DNA from: Clostridium lacusfryxellense
Lineage (GTDB): Bacteria; Bacillota; Clostridia; Clostridiales; Clostridiaceae
Direction of reading: 5' to 3'
Length of the DNA stretch: 64,000 nt
Assembly: GCF_018861735.1 (NCBI RefSeq)
Contig: NZ_JAHLEB010000017.1
Span: 31,512-95,511, forward strand
How positions within the stretch are numbered: position 1 is the first letter of the stretch; each line of letters starts with the position of its first letter. Below are positions 45,420 to 57,575 of the stretch, piece after piece. A program made the translations under genes and the position numbers. Under the pieces are notes generated by a model. It had not been told where the DNA came from, made no database searches, and saw only the letters and a list, made by a program, of their open reading frames with translations.

Positions 45420-46933
45420 AGGTATTGTTAATTGACGATGAACCAATTGTGAGAGAGGGGCTAAAAACTATAATAAATTGGGAGGAGAATGGGTTTTTTA
45501 TTTGTGGTGAAGCAGTTGATGGGAGGACCGGGCTCAATAAAATATTATGTCTAAAGCCTGATTTAGTATTAATGGATATAAGAATGCCAGGTATAAATGG
45601 AATTGATGCTATTAAAAAAGCAAAAGAGGATGGTTACAAAGGTAAATTTATAATTTTAAGTGGATATTCAGATTTTAAATATGCTCAGAGTGCTGTTAGA
45701 TTAGGTGTAAGCTCATATATTTTAAAGCCCATTGATGAGCTAGAACTAATAGAATCAATTAAATCTATTGCTCTTGAAATATCTAATGATGTTACTCATA
45801 AAAAATGCATGGATATGGGTGAAAAACAATTAAAAGATGATATTCTTAGAAACATAGTTATGAAAAGCGTAAGTATAAATAATCTCTTAATTCAATCTTA
45901 TAATTTAAATTTTGAATTTGATTATTTTGAGTTCATAATCATAGATACAACTTCAGATGAAAATTTCCGAATTATAGCTAACTATTTTTGCAATTGCGAA
46001 AATGCTGATGTTTTCAAAATAGAGGATAGGCCAGTTTTAATATTTAAAGGTTATAGCGATATTAATGAATCAAATATAATACAGAATCTTTATAAGGAAT
46101 TACTAAGGGCAAATGAAAGTATGTTTATTGCAATAGGTAGATTAATTAAAAGTATTGAGGAATTATCTATTTCATATAAGGATGCAGTAGGAATTTTGAA
46201 TAATAGGTTTCTTTATGAGGAACTTCATATTGTCCATTTTGAAGATATAATATGTGTTAATGAAAATGTAGTTATTAAAAGTATAGATAATAATATGCGA
46301 GATATGTCTTATCATTTTGAAAGGTTATATACAGCAATTGAAGTTGGTGATATAGAAAAAATAAATAAGATAACAGCAGAAGTAGGAGACTATTTTAGAA
46401 AACAAAAGTATACATCTGAAAAGATTAAGGGGATATGCGTAAATATGGTTTCTGGAATAATTGAGAAAACTATTTTAAACTATGAGGAATTTAAAAATAA
46501 CCCTGTAAATGAATCAATTATAGGTAGGGAAATTTATAATACTATTAGTTTACAAAAGCTGATATTGTATATTAATAATGAATTTATATTAATATCGAAT
46601 AAAATTTGTAATACTTCACCACAAAATACAATGAAAAGAATATTAAATTATATTGAAAAAAACTACTATAAAGATCTAAAACTTGAGTTCTTAGCTGAAA
46701 TATTTTGTTACAATAGTGCTTACCTTGGTAAAATGTTTAAAAACTATACAGGTGAAGGATTTAATGGTTATCTTGATAAAATACGGATGGAAAAAGCTAA
46801 ATTACTATTAGAACAGGGAGAGCTTAAGGTTTATCAGGTATCAGAAAAAGTTGGATACAAAAGCATAGATTATTTTTATAGTAAATTTAAAAAACATTTC
46901 GGTGTTAGTCCAAAAAAAATTATGAATGTATAA
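45413..46933 (+). CDS. AraC-type response regulator (YesN type)
   Basis: 506 aa from GTG 45413 behind AAGGAGGGG. Receiver domain with acidic pair D8-D9, phospho-acceptor D55 in LMDIRMPG and LKPID. A long divergent middle region is followed by a C-terminal AraC domain with two helix-turn-helix units (LEFLAEIFCYNSAYLGKMFK and VYQVSEKVGYKSIDYFYSKFK) and the SPKK end. Cognate of the kinase upstream. Likely targets: its own operon, the ABC genes at 48814-52457 and the divergent GH31-GH3 unit. Confidence 0.93.
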   Translation: MLKVLLIDDEPIVREGLKTIINWEENGFFICGEAVDGRTGLNKILCLKPDLVLMDIRMPGINGIDAIKKAKEDGYKGKFIILSGYSDFKYAQSAVRLGVSSYILKPIDELELIESIKSIALEISNDVTHKKCMDMGEKQLKDDILRNIVMKSVSINNLLIQSYNLNFEFDYFEFIIIDTTSDENFRIIANYFCNCENADVFKIEDRPVLIFKGYSDINESNIIQNLYKELLRANESMFIAIGRLIKSIEELSISYKDAVGILNNRFLYEELHIVHFEDIICVNENVVIKSIDNNMRDMSYHFERLYTAIEVGDIEKINKITAEVGDYFRKQKYTSEKIKGICVNMVSGIIEKTILNYEEFKNNPVNESIIGREIYNTISLQKLILYINNEFILISNKICNTSPQNTMKRILNYIEKNYYKDLKLEFLAEIFCYNSAYLGKMFKNYTGEGFNGYLDKIRMEKAKLLLEQGELKVYQVSEKVGYKSIDYFYSKFKKHFGVSPKKIMNV

Positions 46934-46960
46934 GGGCTTTTATTTTGAGGAGGAGTGGTC

Positions 46961-48631
46961 ATGAAGAGGGCCTTGAGCATTTTTGTGGTAATTACGATTT
47001 TTATATCAGTGTTCACAAGTTACAATTTATTAAAGGGCAAAGAAAGTAAAGATGATAATGAGAAGGCTACTAATAATAAGCCAATAACACTTACCATGTA
47101 TTCACAAGATCCAAATGGAGATGAAGATGGATTTCAAAATCCAGTGGCAAAAGAGATAACAAAAGCAACAGGTGTTACTTTAAAAATACGATATCCAGTT
47201 GGAAATGTAGCAGAAGATATAAGTTTAATGATAGCTAGCAAGGAATATCCAGATTTGGTATTTTCAAAAGGAGAGCAGCTTAATCAATTAGTGTCAGCAT
47301 CTTCTCTGATTGACCTTACTCCATTAATAGATAAATTTGGACCAAATATAAAAAAACTTTATGGGAATTACATGAATAGAAATAAATATAGCATAAATGA
47401 TAAATCAATATACACATTAGGATCAAGTGCGGTCACTAGCGGCAAATTGGAGCCGGTAATGGGTTTTGAACTTCAACATGCAGTTGTAAAGGAACTCGGC
47501 TATCCCAAAATTGAAACTGTTAAGGATTTTGAGAATGCAATTTTTACGTATAAACAGAAACATCCTACCATTAATGGGAAGAAGACTATAGGGTTATCAT
47601 TAATAGCAAGCGAATGGAGATGGAATATAGGAATTGGTAATGGTGCTGGTTTTGCAACTGGAGCGCCAGATGATGGAAATTGGTATATCGATCCCGTAAC
47701 ATTCGATGCTGTATATAGATTTACTAGAAGTAGTGAGAAAGAATATTATAGGTGGCTTAACCATATGAATAGCATAAATCTTATAGATCCTGATAGTTTT
47801 GTTCAAAAATATGATCAGTATTTAGCTAAGATAGCCGATGGAAATGTACTTGGTTTAATTGATGCTAAATGGGATTATTCGGGAGGTGAGAATAAACTTA
47901 ATGTTGACAAATCATATGAGAGAACTTATGGAATGTACCCAGTTCAACTAGATAAAAGTACGACAAGTGCAGATTTTAGAGAGTATGGTTATAGTGGTGG
48001 TTGGGGTTTTGGGATAACAGCGAACTCCGAGCATAAAGAAGATGCTATGAAGTTTATTGATTGGATGTCTTCGGATACTGCACAGATATTAAATAATTGG
48101 GGTATTGAGGGGATTAACTACAAGACAATAAATGGAAAAAGAGAGATAACAGATGAAGAATGGGAAAAAAGAAATAATGATGAAAACTACCCCAGGGAGA
48201 CAGGAGTAGGTGTTTATAGTTATCCATTCCCATCACGAGGGATTGGTAAAAAAGATTCTAGTGGGCAGTTTTACATTCCGAGTAATGCCCAGAATATTAT
48301 GAAAAACTATAACCCTGTGGAGAAAGAGGTTTTAAGTGCTTATGGTAAAGCCATGTGGCGAGATTTTTATCCAGCATCAAAAGATTTACCAGCATCTTCT
48401 TGGGGGATGGGTTTTATGATTAATATACCAAGTGACTCAGATATAGCACTAATAATGCAAAAATGCACTTATGTAATGGAGAAAGGTACAATAAAAGCAA
48501 TTATGGCTAAACCTTCAGAATTTGATGGGATATGGGACAATTTAATGAAAGAGCTAGAAGAAAATGAAGTAGATAAGATGAATAAGCATTTTACAAAACT
48601 AGTTAAAGAGAGAGTAGAAATGTGGAAATAA
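46961..48631 (+). CDS. Extracellular solute-binding protein linked to the two-component system, no lipobox
   Basis: 556 aa from ATG 46961 behind GGAGGAG. CUT1-type (LplA-like) sugar-binding protein: the mature part starts about residue 38 with ITLTMYSQDPNGDEDGF and is followed by KEITKATGVTLKIRYP, SLMIASKEYPDL, GYSGGWGFGIT and GVGVYSYPFPSRG. The N-terminal hydrophobic segment (about 4-22) has no cysteine, so it is not a lipoprotein and may stay membrane-anchored. It lies 27 nt after the response regulator and is cut off from the ABC permeases by a terminator. A role as co-sensor for the kinase is plausible. A clear paralogue of the lipoprotein at 50793. Confidence 0.88.
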   Translation: MKRALSIFVVITIFISVFTSYNLLKGKESKDDNEKATNNKPITLTMYSQDPNGDEDGFQNPVAKEITKATGVTLKIRYPVGNVAEDISLMIASKEYPDLVFSKGEQLNQLVSASSLIDLTPLIDKFGPNIKKLYGNYMNRNKYSINDKSIYTLGSSAVTSGKLEPVMGFELQHAVVKELGYPKIETVKDFENAIFTYKQKHPTINGKKTIGLSLIASEWRWNIGIGNGAGFATGAPDDGNWYIDPVTFDAVYRFTRSSEKEYYRWLNHMNSINLIDPDSFVQKYDQYLAKIADGNVLGLIDAKWDYSGGENKLNVDKSYERTYGMYPVQLDKSTTSADFREYGYSGGWGFGITANSEHKEDAMKFIDWMSSDTAQILNNWGIEGINYKTINGKREITDEEWEKRNNDENYPRETGVGVYSYPFPSRGIGKKDSSGQFYIPSNAQNIMKNYNPVEKEVLSAYGKAMWRDFYPASKDLPASSWGMGFMINIPSDSDIALIMQKCTYVMEKGTIKAIMAKPSEFDGIWDNLMKELEENEVDKMNKHFTKLVKERVEMWK

Positions 48632-48670
48632 GCAATGATGTTTAATTATAAGATATATATATTGTTAAAA

Positions 48671-48716
48671 TAAACCTGATAGGATGAGTTGATCCTATCA
48701 GGTTTATTTTATTTAA
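48671..48716 (+). terminator. Terminator after the sensor-linked binding protein
   Basis: TAAACCTGATAGGAT (48671-48685) pairs exactly with ATCCTATCAGGTTTA (48692-48706) over a 6-nt loop, then TTTTATTT. Confidence 0.92.
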
Positions 48717-48753
48717 TAACTAATTTTTAATGTAATTTACATTGAATTTTTAC

Positions 48754-48768
48754 AGTATACGTTTACAG
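48754..48768. promoter_or_regulatory. Possible catabolite-responsive element before the ABC importer
   Basis: AGTATACGTTTACAG; read on the minus strand CTGTAAACGTATACT, it matches the core of the CcpA-site consensus with one mismatch at the first position. TATAAT at 48779-48784 is a good -10 placed 10 nt downstream, so the site would cover the -35 region. ACGTTTACA and GTATAC also occur before the GH31 gene, so the response regulator at 45413 is an alternative binder. Confidence 0.45.
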
Positions 48769-48813
48769 ATTATGGTTCTATAATTAGAGTATGACAGGGG
48801 AGGAGTGCTAAAC

Positions 48814-49773
48814 ATGGAGGTACTAGTTAAGGCAAAAAAAGAAAAGAAATTGAAGAGTAAAAAGAAAAAAATTACTTTAAAATTATTATTAGAACAAAAG
48901 TATTTAATGATTATGTCTTTTCCATTTGTAATATGGGCAATTGTTTTTGCATATGTGCCACTTTGGGGATGGACAATGGCTTTTCAAGATTATAAACCTA
49001 ACTTAACTTTTTTAAATCAAAAATGGGTAGGGCTCAAGCACTTTAAGGTGCTATTCGCTGAAGATACGTTTAGAGAAGTAATGAGAAATACACTAGGTAT
49101 GAGTTTACTTAATATAACATTCGGATTTGCTATACCAATAATATTTGCACTTTTATTAAATGAATTAAAAATAATTAGATTTAAAAAAATGGTTCAAACT
49201 ATATCGTATTTACCTCATTTTGTATCATGGGTAATAGCAGCTAGCATAATTACTTCTATGCTTTCACCAGAGGGAGTTGTTAATGCAGTGCTCCTAAAAG
49301 TAGGTATTTTAGATACCCCCATAAGTTTGCTAACTCATCCCAAAATGTTCTGGAGTATTTCAACAATTGCTGGTATATGGAAGGAAACAGGCTGGGGAGC
49401 TATAATTTATTTAGCGGCTATTTCTGGTATAGATCAATCAATTTATGAGGCGGCAAAAGTAGATGGAGCTAATAGATTCGATCAGATGTGGCATGTTACG
49501 CTTCCAGGTATTAGACCAACTATTATGGTTATATTGGTTCTAAGTATAGGGAATCTTATAAATATAGGTTTTGAGCAACAGTATTTGTTACAAAATCCTC
49601 TTGTAATGAGTCATTCACGTACATTAGATTACTACGTGCTAGGATATGGAATACAAATGTATAGATATTCTTTTGGTACGGCGATTGGTATATTCAAGTC
49701 AGTTGTAAGTGTTGTACTGTTACTACTTGCAAATAACTTTGCTAAAAAAATAGGTGAAGGAAGAGTTATGTAA
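48814..49773 (+). CDS. lplB: ABC sugar transporter permease (LplB type)
   Basis: 319 aa from ATG 48814, 9 nt after GGGGAGGA; the GTG at 48805 lies within that site. About six membrane segments after a basic N terminus (KAKKEKKLKSKKKK). The permease EAA loop is EAAKVDGANRFDQMWHVTLPGI. It pairs with the permease at 49799 and the binding lipoprotein at 50793 in a CUT1 importer for oligosaccharides. No ATPase gene is present; CUT1 systems of this class commonly share an MsmX-type ATPase encoded elsewhere. Confidence 0.93.
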   Translation: MEVLVKAKKEKKLKSKKKKITLKLLLEQKYLMIMSFPFVIWAIVFAYVPLWGWTMAFQDYKPNLTFLNQKWVGLKHFKVLFAEDTFREVMRNTLGMSLLNITFGFAIPIIFALLLNELKIIRFKKMVQTISYLPHFVSWVIAASIITSMLSPEGVVNAVLLKVGILDTPISLLTHPKMFWSISTIAGIWKETGWGAIIYLAAISGIDQSIYEAAKVDGANRFDQMWHVTLPGIRPTIMVILVLSIGNLINIGFEQQYLLQNPLVMSHSRTLDYYVLGYGIQMYRYSFGTAIGIFKSVVSVVLLLLANNFAKKIGEGRVM

Positions 49774-49798
49774 ATAGCTATAAGTAAGGAGGTTTATT

Positions 49799-50701
49799 AT
49801 GAAAATGAAAAAAGGAAACAGTAAGTTATATGATATTTTTATATATTTATTTATGATTTATATACTTATAGTAACGCTATATCCGTTTTTAAATGTTGTG
49901 GCTATTTCATTTAATGAATCAGCAGATACCGTAAAAGGTACGTTATTTGTTATTCCTAGAAAATTCACATTACAAAACTATGTAACTATATTTAGTAGTG
50001 CAAATAATAATTTACTACATGCTTTCTTTATATCTGTTGCAAGAACAGTCATAGGAACTGTTTCGGGAATTATGGCTTCTTGTATGCTAGCGTATACGCT
50101 TAGTAGACAAGATTATGTATTTAGAAAACCTATTGCAATTATATTTGTAATAACTATGTATGTATCAGGTGGGATGATTCCAGCATACATGCTAATTAGG
50201 AACTTAGGTCTTTTAGGAAGTTTCTGGGTATATGTAATTCCAGGTCTTATAAGTGTGTTTAATGTAATTGTTATTAGATCCTTTATGGAAGGATTACCTA
50301 TATCACTTCAAGAGTCTGCACGTATAGATGGTGCAAATGACTTAGTAATATTTTATAAGATTGTAATGCCATTATGCCTTCCTGTAATTGCTACTATATC
50401 ATTATTTATTGCAGTAGGGCAATGGAATTCCTGGTTTGATACTTATCTTTATGCAGGTGGAAATGCATCATTAAGTACACTGCAATTTGAACTTATGAAA
50501 ATACTTGATAATACAAATGCTGCAAGTGGACAGTCTGCTAGTATGAGGGATCCAAATGGTAGAGCAATTACCAATATGGTATCACCAATTTCAATAAGAA
50601 TGGCAGTAACAATAGTTGCAACCGTTCCAATATTGCTAGTATATCCTTTTGTTCAGAAATATTTTGTAACTGGTCTAACATTAGGTGCTGTAAAAAGTTA
50701 G
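49799..50701 (+). CDS. ytcP: ABC sugar transporter permease (YtcP type)
   Basis: 300 aa, six membrane segments. Family block TLYPFLNVVAISFNES near the N terminus and the EAA-like loop ESARIDGANDLVIFYKIVMPL; C terminus PFVQKYFVTGLTLGAVKS is typical. AAGGAGG site before ATG. Second membrane subunit of the importer, 25 nt after lplB. Confidence 0.93.
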   Translation: MKMKKGNSKLYDIFIYLFMIYILIVTLYPFLNVVAISFNESADTVKGTLFVIPRKFTLQNYVTIFSSANNNLLHAFFISVARTVIGTVSGIMASCMLAYTLSRQDYVFRKPIAIIFVITMYVSGGMIPAYMLIRNLGLLGSFWVYVIPGLISVFNVIVIRSFMEGLPISLQESARIDGANDLVIFYKIVMPLCLPVIATISLFIAVGQWNSWFDTYLYAGGNASLSTLQFELMKILDNTNAASGQSASMRDPNGRAITNMVSPISIRMAVTIVATVPILLVYPFVQKYFVTGLTLGAVKS

Positions 50702-50792
50702 TGGTTATTCTGTTTGATTCTCTAATGGATCAAATTAATAATAAATCGAATTAATAACAAATGTACCATAAAGAAATAATAGGGGGTAAATC

Positions 50793-52457
50793 ATGAAGAA
50801 ATTAAAAATTTATAGTATTCTCTTAACAATGACGGTAGCATCATCTTTATTTTATGGATGTAAGCAAACAACAAAAGAAACAGTGGCTCCATCAAAAGTA
50901 GGAGATAAGTCTCCAATAACAATTACATTTTATAATGCAGATGCAAACCCAAAAGGAACTGGATTCTCAGATGCTGTAGCTAAAAAAATTACAGAAAAAA
51001 CTGGCGTAACTTTAAAAATTGAGGCGCCTGTAGGTGGGAGTAATGCAAGGATACCACTTATGATTGCTAGTTCAGATTATCCAGACATGATTTATGCTAA
51101 AGGTGATACTAACAAATTAGTTGATGCTGGAGCATTAATTAAATTGGATGATTACATTAAAAAATCACCTAACATAAGTTCTATTTATGGTGATTTTTTC
51201 AATAGACTTAAATATAGTGTTGAGGATCCATCAATTTACACATTAGGAGCATATGGAGTTGGAGCTAAATTATGGGCACCTAATTCTATGTTTCAAATTC
51301 AACAAGCAGTATTAAAGGATCAGGGATATCCAAAACTTAAAACATTAGCAGATTTTGAAAAAGCAATAACAGATTACAAAGCAAAATACCCTACAATTAA
51401 CGGACAAAAAACTATAGGATTATCATTATGTGCGGATGATTGGAGATGGCTTATAACAGTTGGAAATCCAGTAGGCAGCGCTTTAGGTCACCAAGATGAT
51501 GGTGAATGGATTGTTGATGCTAAAACTCATGTAGCAACATACAAATTTATGGCAACAAAAGCTAGAGAATATTATAAATGGTTAAATAGTATGAATGCAA
51601 AGGGTCTACTTGATCCAGAATCATTTACTCAGAAATATGATGCTTACAAATCAAAATTAGCAACTGGTAGAGTTTTAGCTTTGACAGATTCGCCTTGGGA
51701 TTTTCTTGAACCTGCTACTGCTTTAGTTAAAGATAATAAAGCAGATAGAACTTGGGCACCACAACCAATTACATTAGATGAAACAATTACAAATGCAGGT
51801 ATGAGAGATGTTGGATATAGCGGTGGATGGGGAGTTGGAATTACTACTGCGGCTAAAAATCCACAAAGAGTTGTGGATTTTCTAGAATTTTTATCATCAG
51901 ATGAGGGCCAAGTACTTACTCATTGGGGTATTGAAGGTGTAAATTATACAGTTGAGAATGGTAAAAGAGTTCGTTCAGAAGCGGAACAAACTAAGAAAAA
52001 TACAGATCCTGATTATGTTATCAATAGTGGTGTAGGAGCATATTCTTATCCGTTCCCAGAAAGAGGAGATGGACTTATGGATAAAACAGGAAGTCCTTAT
52101 ACTACAAATACTACTGACAGTATAATAAAGAACTATAATGTAGCCGAAAAAGAAACTTTAAAAGCTTATGGGGCTACAATGTTTAAGGATTTATTCCCAG
52201 CATCTACAGACATATCAGATTATGGTGCTGCATTCCAAACGTCAATGCCAACAGGATCAGATATGGAAATTAATTTTAAAAAAGCAGAGGATTATTGTCA
52301 GGCAAATGTTCCGAAAGCAGTGTTAGCATCACCTGAAAAATTCGATGCTGTTTGGGATGAAATGCAAGTACAACTTAAGAAAATAGGAATGGAAAAGACA
52401 GCAGCAGAGTATAGTAAGCTTTTACAAGATAAAGTAAAATTATGGGAAGAAAAATAA
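50793..52457 (+). CDS. lplA: ABC transporter sugar-binding lipoprotein (LplA type)
   Basis: 554 aa. Signal peptide with lipobox FYGC, C23. The mature protein shows ITITFYNADANPKGTGF, KKITEKTGVTLKIEAP, PLMIASSDYPDMIYAKGD, DVGYSGGWGVGIT and GVGAYSYPFPERGDG, all aligned with its paralogue at 46961. GGGGGT site before ATG. It is the transport-dedicated binding protein of the importer. Two direct copies of TCRAATTAATAA (50730 and 50746, 16-nt period) precede the gene. A perfect hairpin follows at 52468. Confidence 0.93.
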   Translation: MKKLKIYSILLTMTVASSLFYGCKQTTKETVAPSKVGDKSPITITFYNADANPKGTGFSDAVAKKITEKTGVTLKIEAPVGGSNARIPLMIASSDYPDMIYAKGDTNKLVDAGALIKLDDYIKKSPNISSIYGDFFNRLKYSVEDPSIYTLGAYGVGAKLWAPNSMFQIQQAVLKDQGYPKLKTLADFEKAITDYKAKYPTINGQKTIGLSLCADDWRWLITVGNPVGSALGHQDDGEWIVDAKTHVATYKFMATKAREYYKWLNSMNAKGLLDPESFTQKYDAYKSKLATGRVLALTDSPWDFLEPATALVKDNKADRTWAPQPITLDETITNAGMRDVGYSGGWGVGITTAAKNPQRVVDFLEFLSSDEGQVLTHWGIEGVNYTVENGKRVRSEAEQTKKNTDPDYVINSGVGAYSYPFPERGDGLMDKTGSPYTTNTTDSIIKNYNVAEKETLKAYGATMFKDLFPASTDISDYGAAFQTSMPTGSDMEINFKKAEDYCQANVPKAVLASPEKFDAVWDEMQVQLKKIGMEKTAAEYSKLLQDKVKLWEEK

Positions 52458-52467
52458 ATAATTAAAG

Positions 52468-52499
52468 CTAAAGAGGACAAGGAAACTTGTCCTCTTTAG
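52468..52499 (+). terminator. Hairpin ending the ABC importer operon
   Basis: CTAAAGAGGACAAG (52468-52481) pairs exactly with CTTGTCCTCTTTAG (52486-52499) over GAAA. The strong stem ends in CUCUUUAG rather than a long T-run; termination is likely but not textbook. The GH2 remnant begins within 10 nt. Confidence 0.75.
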
Positions 52500-52508
52500 A
52501 TATTATAA

Positions 52509-54419
52509 TCTGTTAAAACTTTTCTTAGAGGAAAACATGATGGTTTAATTTTTCCACTAACGGGATTTGCGCCTACAACTGTTAATGAGTGGATAAGAGT
52601 ACTTAAAATTTCAAAATCTTATGGAATAAACCACTATAGATTTCATACCTGTTGTCCTCCAGAGGCTGCTTTTGTTGCTGCTGATATAATTGGTATTTAT
52701 ATGGAGCCAGAACTACCGTTTTGGGGAACTATTACTGATGAAAATGACGAAAAGCATAACCAAGCAGAGCAAGATTATTTAATAAGTGAGGGTTTTTCTA
52801 TTTTAAAGAATTTTGGAAATCATGTTTCTTTTGTTATGATGTCTCTAGGAAATGAGCTTTGGGGGAGCCAGTATAGAATGAATAAAATATTAAGTGCATA
52901 CAAGGAATTCGATAATCGCCATCTTTATACACAAGGATCAAACAACTTTCAATTTACCCCGGTTATACTTGAAAATGATGATTTTTTTTGTGGAGTTAGA
53001 CTTTCAAAAGAGCGACTTCTACGCGGATCTTATGCTATGTGTGATGTACCTCTAGGTCACGTCCAAACAGATATGCCAAGCACAATGAAAGACTATGATG
53101 AAAATATTTCGGGTAATAGTAATGAATTTACAACAAATATTCCTATTATATCTCATGAAATAGGACAATATGAAACGTATCCGAGCTTTAATGAAATAAC
53201 AAAATACACTGGTCCTTTAAAGGCAAGAAATTTTGAAGTATTTAAGAAACGGCTTGAAGAGAAAGGTCTAAGTGACTTAGCAGAAAAGTATTTTAAATGT
53301 TCGGGTAGACTTGCGGTTGCATGTTATAAGGAAGAATTAGAGGCGACATTTAGAACAAGAAAGCTAGCAGGTTTTCAGCTTTTAGATTTGCAGGATTTTA
53401 GTGGACAGGGAACAGCTTTGGTGGGGGTCTTAGACGCTTTTATGGATTCAAAAGAATTAGTTTCTAAAGAGGAGTGGTCTAATTTTTGCTCAGATGTCGT
53501 GCTGATGGCTAGATTTGATAAATATAATTATAACGCAGAGGAATGTTTTAATACACATGTAGAGCTTTGTTATTACAAAAATACTCCATTAACTAATCTT
53601 ATGTTACTTTGGGAACTTAAGGATAATGATACTATATATGAAAAGGGGACTGTTCAAGTATCAAAGGTTAATAAAGAAAACTACATTGAAATTTGCGATA
53701 TTAGTTTAAAAATGCCAGCTGTAACATCAATGAAAAAGCTGACATTATCACTTGAAATAAAGGAGATAAATGCTGAAAAAAACTATGATCTATGGGTTTA
53801 TCCAAAGGAGATTGCTGTTGACATAGAAAGATCAAAAATGGAAGGAATAAATATAGTAGATAGCTTATCTCAGGGAACAATTGAACTGCTTGAAAAAGGT
53901 CAAAATGTATTGCTCTGTCCAAATCTTTCTGTATTAGAGAGCTCAGAGATTGAAAACTCAATCAAAGGAGTTTACTGTGTGGATTTTTGGTGTTATCCGA
54001 TGTTTCGCTTTATTTCTCAAAGTGCCAATAAAGAAATACCAGTGGGTACAATGGGTTTACTAATTGATAATCTACACCCTATTTTTAAGTGCTTTCCATG
54101 CGCGGAATATTCAACATATCAGTGGTGGAGTATAATAACAAACTCACGCTCAATTATATTGGATGATCTACCAAGCAATTTTAGACCTATAGTTTCAACA
54201 ATAGATAATTTTGAGCGTAATCATAAAATGGGATTTTTGTTCGAATGTAATGTATTAAATGGAAAGTTATTAGTTTGTGCTTGTGATTTTGAAAAAACAA
54301 TTGAATATGCTGAAGGAAAACAGTTTATATACAGCATTTTAAATTACTTTTCGTCTAAGGAATTTAGTCCAAATATTGATATTAGTATATCAAAACTTCA
54401 AAAGATATTGGGGAGCTAA
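52509..54419 (+). pseudogene. GH2 family glycoside hydrolase, 5'-truncated
   Basis: The frame is open from a stop at 52506 to 54419 (636 codons). Homology to GH2 enzymes begins at once: TFLRGKHDGLIFPLTGF, SYGINHYRFHTCCPPEAAF, GIYMEPELPFWG. Acid/base Glu in GNELWG and nucleophile Glu in ISHEIGQY are both present, and the C-terminal ~300 residues are intact. The sugar-binding and Ig-like N-terminal domains, roughly 350-400 residues in relatives, are missing. No ATG, GTG or TTG with a ribosome site exists; the first in-frame ATG (52701) lies inside the catalytic domain without a site. The break coincides with the importer's terminator, suggesting a deletion. Probably dead. Confidence 0.85.
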
Positions 54420-54490
54420 AATATTATAAATGAAAAGACACTATATTATAAAATACGATATTGTATCATTTTGTGTATGTTATAGTCAAT

Positions 54491-54512
54491 AATATGTATT
54501 TAAAAACATATT
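54491..54512. promoter_or_regulatory. Dyad in the beta-galactosidase upstream region
   Basis: AATATGT (54491-54497) and ACATATT (54506-54512) are perfect 7-nt arms around 8 A/T bases, 43 nt before the gene. It may be an operator, but such dyads arise easily in AT-rich DNA. Confidence 0.3.
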
Positions 54513-54554
54513 AAATAGTAATATAATTAAGGAAAAGCAAAGGAGGCACTATAA

Positions 54555-57419
<2,865 letters not shown>

Positions 57420-57420
57420 A

Positions 57421-57477
57421 AAAGAAAGTAAATCTAGTAGTTAGAATAATAATAACTACTAGATTTACTTTCTTTTT
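57421..57477 (+). terminator. Long perfect hairpin terminator after lacZ
   Basis: Arms of 23 nt (57421-57443 and 57453-57475) are exact reverse complements around a 9-nt loop; the right arm ends in TTTCTTT and runs into TT. The left arm starts inside the A-rich segment next to the stop, so it may also stop transcripts from the other side. Confidence 0.93.
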
Positions 57478-57489
57478 GTGTATAAATTA

Positions 57490-57518
57490 TTGCAATATAT
57501 GATAGTTGATGTTATAGT
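57490..57518 (+). promoter_or_regulatory. Promoter of the lacI-kduI operon
   Basis: TTGCAA (57490-57495) and TATAGT (57513-57518) are 17 nt apart. The expected start near 57525 is just before the operator at 57528, the same arrangement as uxaC. Confidence 0.65.
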
Positions 57519-57527
57519 TTAGATAAT

Positions 57528-57543
57528 CCGTTAACGTTAACGG
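57528..57543. promoter_or_regulatory. LacI-type operator before the second regulator gene
   Basis: CCGTTAACGTTAACGG is a perfect 16-bp palindrome. Its 12-bp core GTTAACGTTAAC is identical to that of the dctP operator at 15560; only the flanks differ (CC..GG against TT..AA). Autoregulation by the adjacent LacI protein is the natural reading. Confidence 0.75.
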
Positions 57544-57575
57544 TAAAATATTTATTTATTATTGGGGAGTGAAAT

